A stretch of 64,000 nt of DNA from Terrimonas_A sp051954695 (GTDB taxonomy: Bacteria; Bacteroidota; Bacteroidia; Chitinophagales; Chitinophagaceae), in the NCBI GenBank assembly GCA_051954695.1, contig JBQCHL010000028.1, forward strand, positions 310,001-374,000. Direction: 5' to 3'. Below the pieces are notes generated by a model. That model was given only the letters and a program-made list of their open reading frames with translations, ran no database searches and had not been told where the DNA came from. A program made the translations under genes and the position numbers. Numbering within the stretch: position 1 is the first letter of the stretch; the number at the start of each line of letters is the position of its first letter. This document shows positions 61,909-64,000 of this stretch, piece after piece.

Positions 61909-63141
61909 ATGAGTAAAAAAGTTCTTTATATCTCGTATGACGGGATGACCGATCCCCTTGGCCAGTCACAGGTAATACCTTATCTGAAAGGCCTTACTAA
62001 ATACGGATACCAGTTTACTATTTTAAGTTTTGAGAAACCTGCCCGTTATAAGGAAAGAAAAGGATATATTTCAACTCTTCTTAACGAACTTAATATTAAA
62101 TGGGTGGTGCTGCCATTCAGCAGCAAAGTGCCATTGCTGTCGAAGATGTATGATCAGTACCTTATGACAAAAACTGCCAAACGGCTGTTCAGGCAGGAGC
62201 AGTTCAGCTTTATTCATTGCAGAAGTTATGTGGCAGCCGAAACAGGCAGCAAACTTCATAAGAAATTTAAAGTCCCTTTTTTATTTGACATGCGTGGGTT
62301 CTGGGTTGATGAAAGGGTTGATAACGGGCAATGGGTTCTGCAAAAACCTTTATATAAATGGCTCTATTCCAGGTATAAGAAAAAGGAAAAACAGTATTTC
62401 GCACTTAGCCGGCATATCATCTCCCTTACACATGCAGGGAAGATTGAGCTTGTAAATAATTATGGTGTCAACGCTGATAAGATAACGGTCATTCCGTGTT
62501 GTGTGGATCTGGACCATTTTGATTACAAAAAGATCACCGAAACAGATAAGGCGGCGATAAGCCCTTCACTCGGCATTTCGGCCGGAGATGTGATCATTAC
62601 TTACCTGGGTTCTCTGGGAGGATGGTATCTGACAAATGAAATGCTGTCATTTTTCCGTATGTTCCATCAGCGAATACCAAATGCGAAATTCCTTTTTATT
62701 ACACAGGATACACGGGATTCAGTTGTGAGCAAGGCCATTCAGCTGGGAGTAGACGAGAAAAACATAATTGTAAGAGCAGCCGGCAGAAAGGAGGTACCCT
62801 TATTGCTTTCACTTAGCGATTGGAGCATTTTTCTTATAAAAGATGCTTATTCCAAAAAAGCATCCTCTCCTACTAAGCAGGGAGAAATAATGGCCATGGG
62901 AATTCCTATTATATGTAATGATATCGGGGATACTGGTAAGGTTATTAATGAAACAGGCGCAGGCTTTCTGATAAATGAGTTTTCGGACAAAGCATATGAA
63001 AGAACGGTAGAAAGAATTATTTCAACCAGTAAGCCCATTCCGGAGCTCGTCAGGCAGGGTGCTTGGAAGTTCTACAATTTGAACGATGGAGTACAAAAAT
63101 ATGAACAGGCTTATGCCGGACTGGATAAAGGTGGTGATTAA
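61909..63141 (+). CDS. GT4-family glycosyltransferase
   Basis: A 410-residue GT-B glycosyltransferase: KVLYISYDGMTDPLGQSQVI at the N-terminus, the acceptor-side region FLFDMRGFWVDERVDNG, and donor-side segments VIIYLGSLGG-like (ITYLGSLGGWYLTNE) and ASSPTKQGEIMAMGIPIICN with the conserved Glu. The sugar is unknown. It lies 21 bases after the DUF4838 gene. Confidence 0.92.
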   Translation: MSKKVLYISYDGMTDPLGQSQVIPYLKGLTKYGYQFTILSFEKPARYKERKGYISTLLNELNIKWVVLPFSSKVPLLSKMYDQYLMTKTAKRLFRQEQFSFIHCRSYVAAETGSKLHKKFKVPFLFDMRGFWVDERVDNGQWVLQKPLYKWLYSRYKKKEKQYFALSRHIISLTHAGKIELVNNYGVNADKITVIPCCVDLDHFDYKKITETDKAAISPSLGISAGDVIITYLGSLGGWYLTNEMLSFFRMFHQRIPNAKFLFITQDTRDSVVSKAIQLGVDEKNIIVRAAGRKEVPLLLSLSDWSIFLIKDAYSKKASSPTKQGEIMAMGIPIICNDIGDTGKVINETGAGFLINEFSDKAYERTVERIISTSKPIPELVRQGAWKFYNLNDGVQKYEQAYAGLDKGGD

Positions 63142-63153
63142 CATTGAAACAGC

Positions 63154-64000
63154 ATGCAACAAATGAGCCTGAAGAAGGAATCTGCACGGGATAAAGCGGT
63201 AAAGATTTTTTTCATGGTGCCTTCTCCGCCAGGAATATCCCCTGCCCAACGTTTCCGCTTTGAACATTATTTACCGGTTCTTGAGCAACGGGGGATCCGG
63301 TATAAAGTCAGATCTTTCTATAGTATGAATGACTGGGAACAGCTGTATCTGCCGGGAAAGGTTTTGAAGAAGGTTTTTTTTGTGTTCAAGGGCTTTTTAA
63401 AAAGGGTAGTGGATATGTTCAGAACTATTCCTTACAACTATGTTTTTATACAACGGGAAGCTACGCCTATTGGTCCACCCGTAATTGAGTTTCTTCTTCG
63501 GTATTTTTTCAGAAAGCGGATCGTTTATGATTTTGATGACGCAATATGGGTGCCTGTAAGTTCTGCACAGAATAAACTGGCCTATCGCCTGAGATGGTTC
63601 AGCAAGGTGTCAAGTATTTGTAAATGGTCTTACAAAGTATCTGCCGGGAATCAGTTTCTGGCTGACTATGCACTTCAATTTAACAGGAATACAGTAGTTA
63701 TGCCTACTGTCGTAAATACGAAACAGCAGCATAATGCGCTACGCGATCAATCGAAGAGGGATCTTGTAATTGGATGGACTGGAACATTCAGTACATTGAA
63801 GTACCTGCAAATGCTTATCCCGGTCATTCAGAAACTTCAGGAAGAAAATGATTTTACATTTGTGGTGATTGCAGATAAGGATCCCTTGCTGCCACTGAAA
63901 AAGTACAGGTTTGTTAAATGGAATAAAAACACTGAAATAAATGATCTTCTCCTTCTGAACATTGGAGTAATGCCATTGCATGAAACAACGATCGAAAAAG
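63154..64000 (+). CDS. Glycosyltransferase, 3' partial
   Basis: Open from the ATG at 63154 to the window end (282 codons visible, no stop). It begins MQQMSLKKESARDKAVK, then KIFFMVPSPPGISPAQRFRF, typical of GT4-type enzymes whose N-terminal loop binds the acceptor. Also seen are RIVYDFDDAIWVP and the interdomain segment LVIGWTGTFSTLKYLQML. An alternative ATG is at 63163. The donor-binding C-terminus is outside the window. Confidence 0.88.
   Translation, partial: MQQMSLKKESARDKAVKIFFMVPSPPGISPAQRFRFEHYLPVLEQRGIRYKVRSFYSMNDWEQLYLPGKVLKKVFFVFKGFLKRVVDMFRTIPYNYVFIQREATPIGPPVIEFLLRYFFRKRIVYDFDDAIWVPVSSAQNKLAYRLRWFSKVSSICKWSYKVSAGNQFLADYALQFNRNTVVMPTVVNTKQQHNALRDQSKRDLVIGWTGTFSTLKYLQMLIPVIQKLQEENDFTFVVIADKDPLLPLKKYRFVKWNKNTEINDLLLLNIGVMPLHETTIEK

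Overview
The window (about 43% GC by eye) reads as chromosomal DNA of a member of the Bacteroidota, most likely the Chitinophagaceae or a close relative. The reasons are TAnnTTTG-type -7 promoter boxes, the long three-domain form of IspG, Bat aerotolerance genes, an UpxY-type antiterminator at the head of an exopolysaccharide operon, DUF4199 and DUF4838 proteins, and an AmgK-RapZ fusion.

Layout. 1-7300: tail of a batB/batC locus, ispG, a YhhN-type membrane protein, a VOC protein, nadB and an LpxL-like acyltransferase. 7419-10085: a four-gene signalling cassette (anchored protein with a Cys tail, polytopic membrane protein, NarX-type kinase, NarL-type regulator). 10117-28093: housekeeping and metabolism, including a persulfide dioxygenase/rhodanese protein with an ArsR regulator, tsaB, ridA, an M1 peptidase, MurU plus an AmgK-RapZ fusion for cell-wall sugar recycling, fused isobutyryl-CoA mutase, a DJ-1/PfpI protein, an amidase and a GH63-type glucosidase. 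28119-29642: an intact AraC regulator facing the decayed remains of an aldehyde dehydrogenase gene and a DUF779 gene. 29683-36671: a lipoprotein, a DUF72 protein, umuDC with an unusual UmuD, two tandem 2H phosphoesterases, a PA0069-type radical SAM protein and an unknown protein. 36672-40029: structured intergenic DNA and a second, diverged copy of the four-gene cassette.

40030-44905 is the most unusual part. A tiny Cys-rich ORF has its own promoter and terminator. It is followed by a complete tRNA-Lys(UUU)-like cloverleaf, a YkuK-type RNase H-fold protein, a run of tRNA-like modules in circularly permuted order (T arm, capped acceptor, D arm), a slipin and the RNA ligase RtcB. This looks like an RNA-repair island with built-in tRNA mimics, resembling the tRNA-like module of bacterial Y RNAs, but no Ro60/TROVE gene or RtcR regulator is in the window.

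45002-47272 holds a small hypothetical protein, an XRE-like regulator and a NagX-like membrane acyltransferase. From 47421 to the end runs one exopolysaccharide operon: promoter and leader, upxY, wza-like, wzc-like BY-kinase, UDP-sugar epimerase, rfbB, rfbA, FkbM methyltransferase, Wzx flippase, glycosyltransferases, asparagine synthase and a DUF4838 protein. The last glycosyltransferase is cut by the window end.
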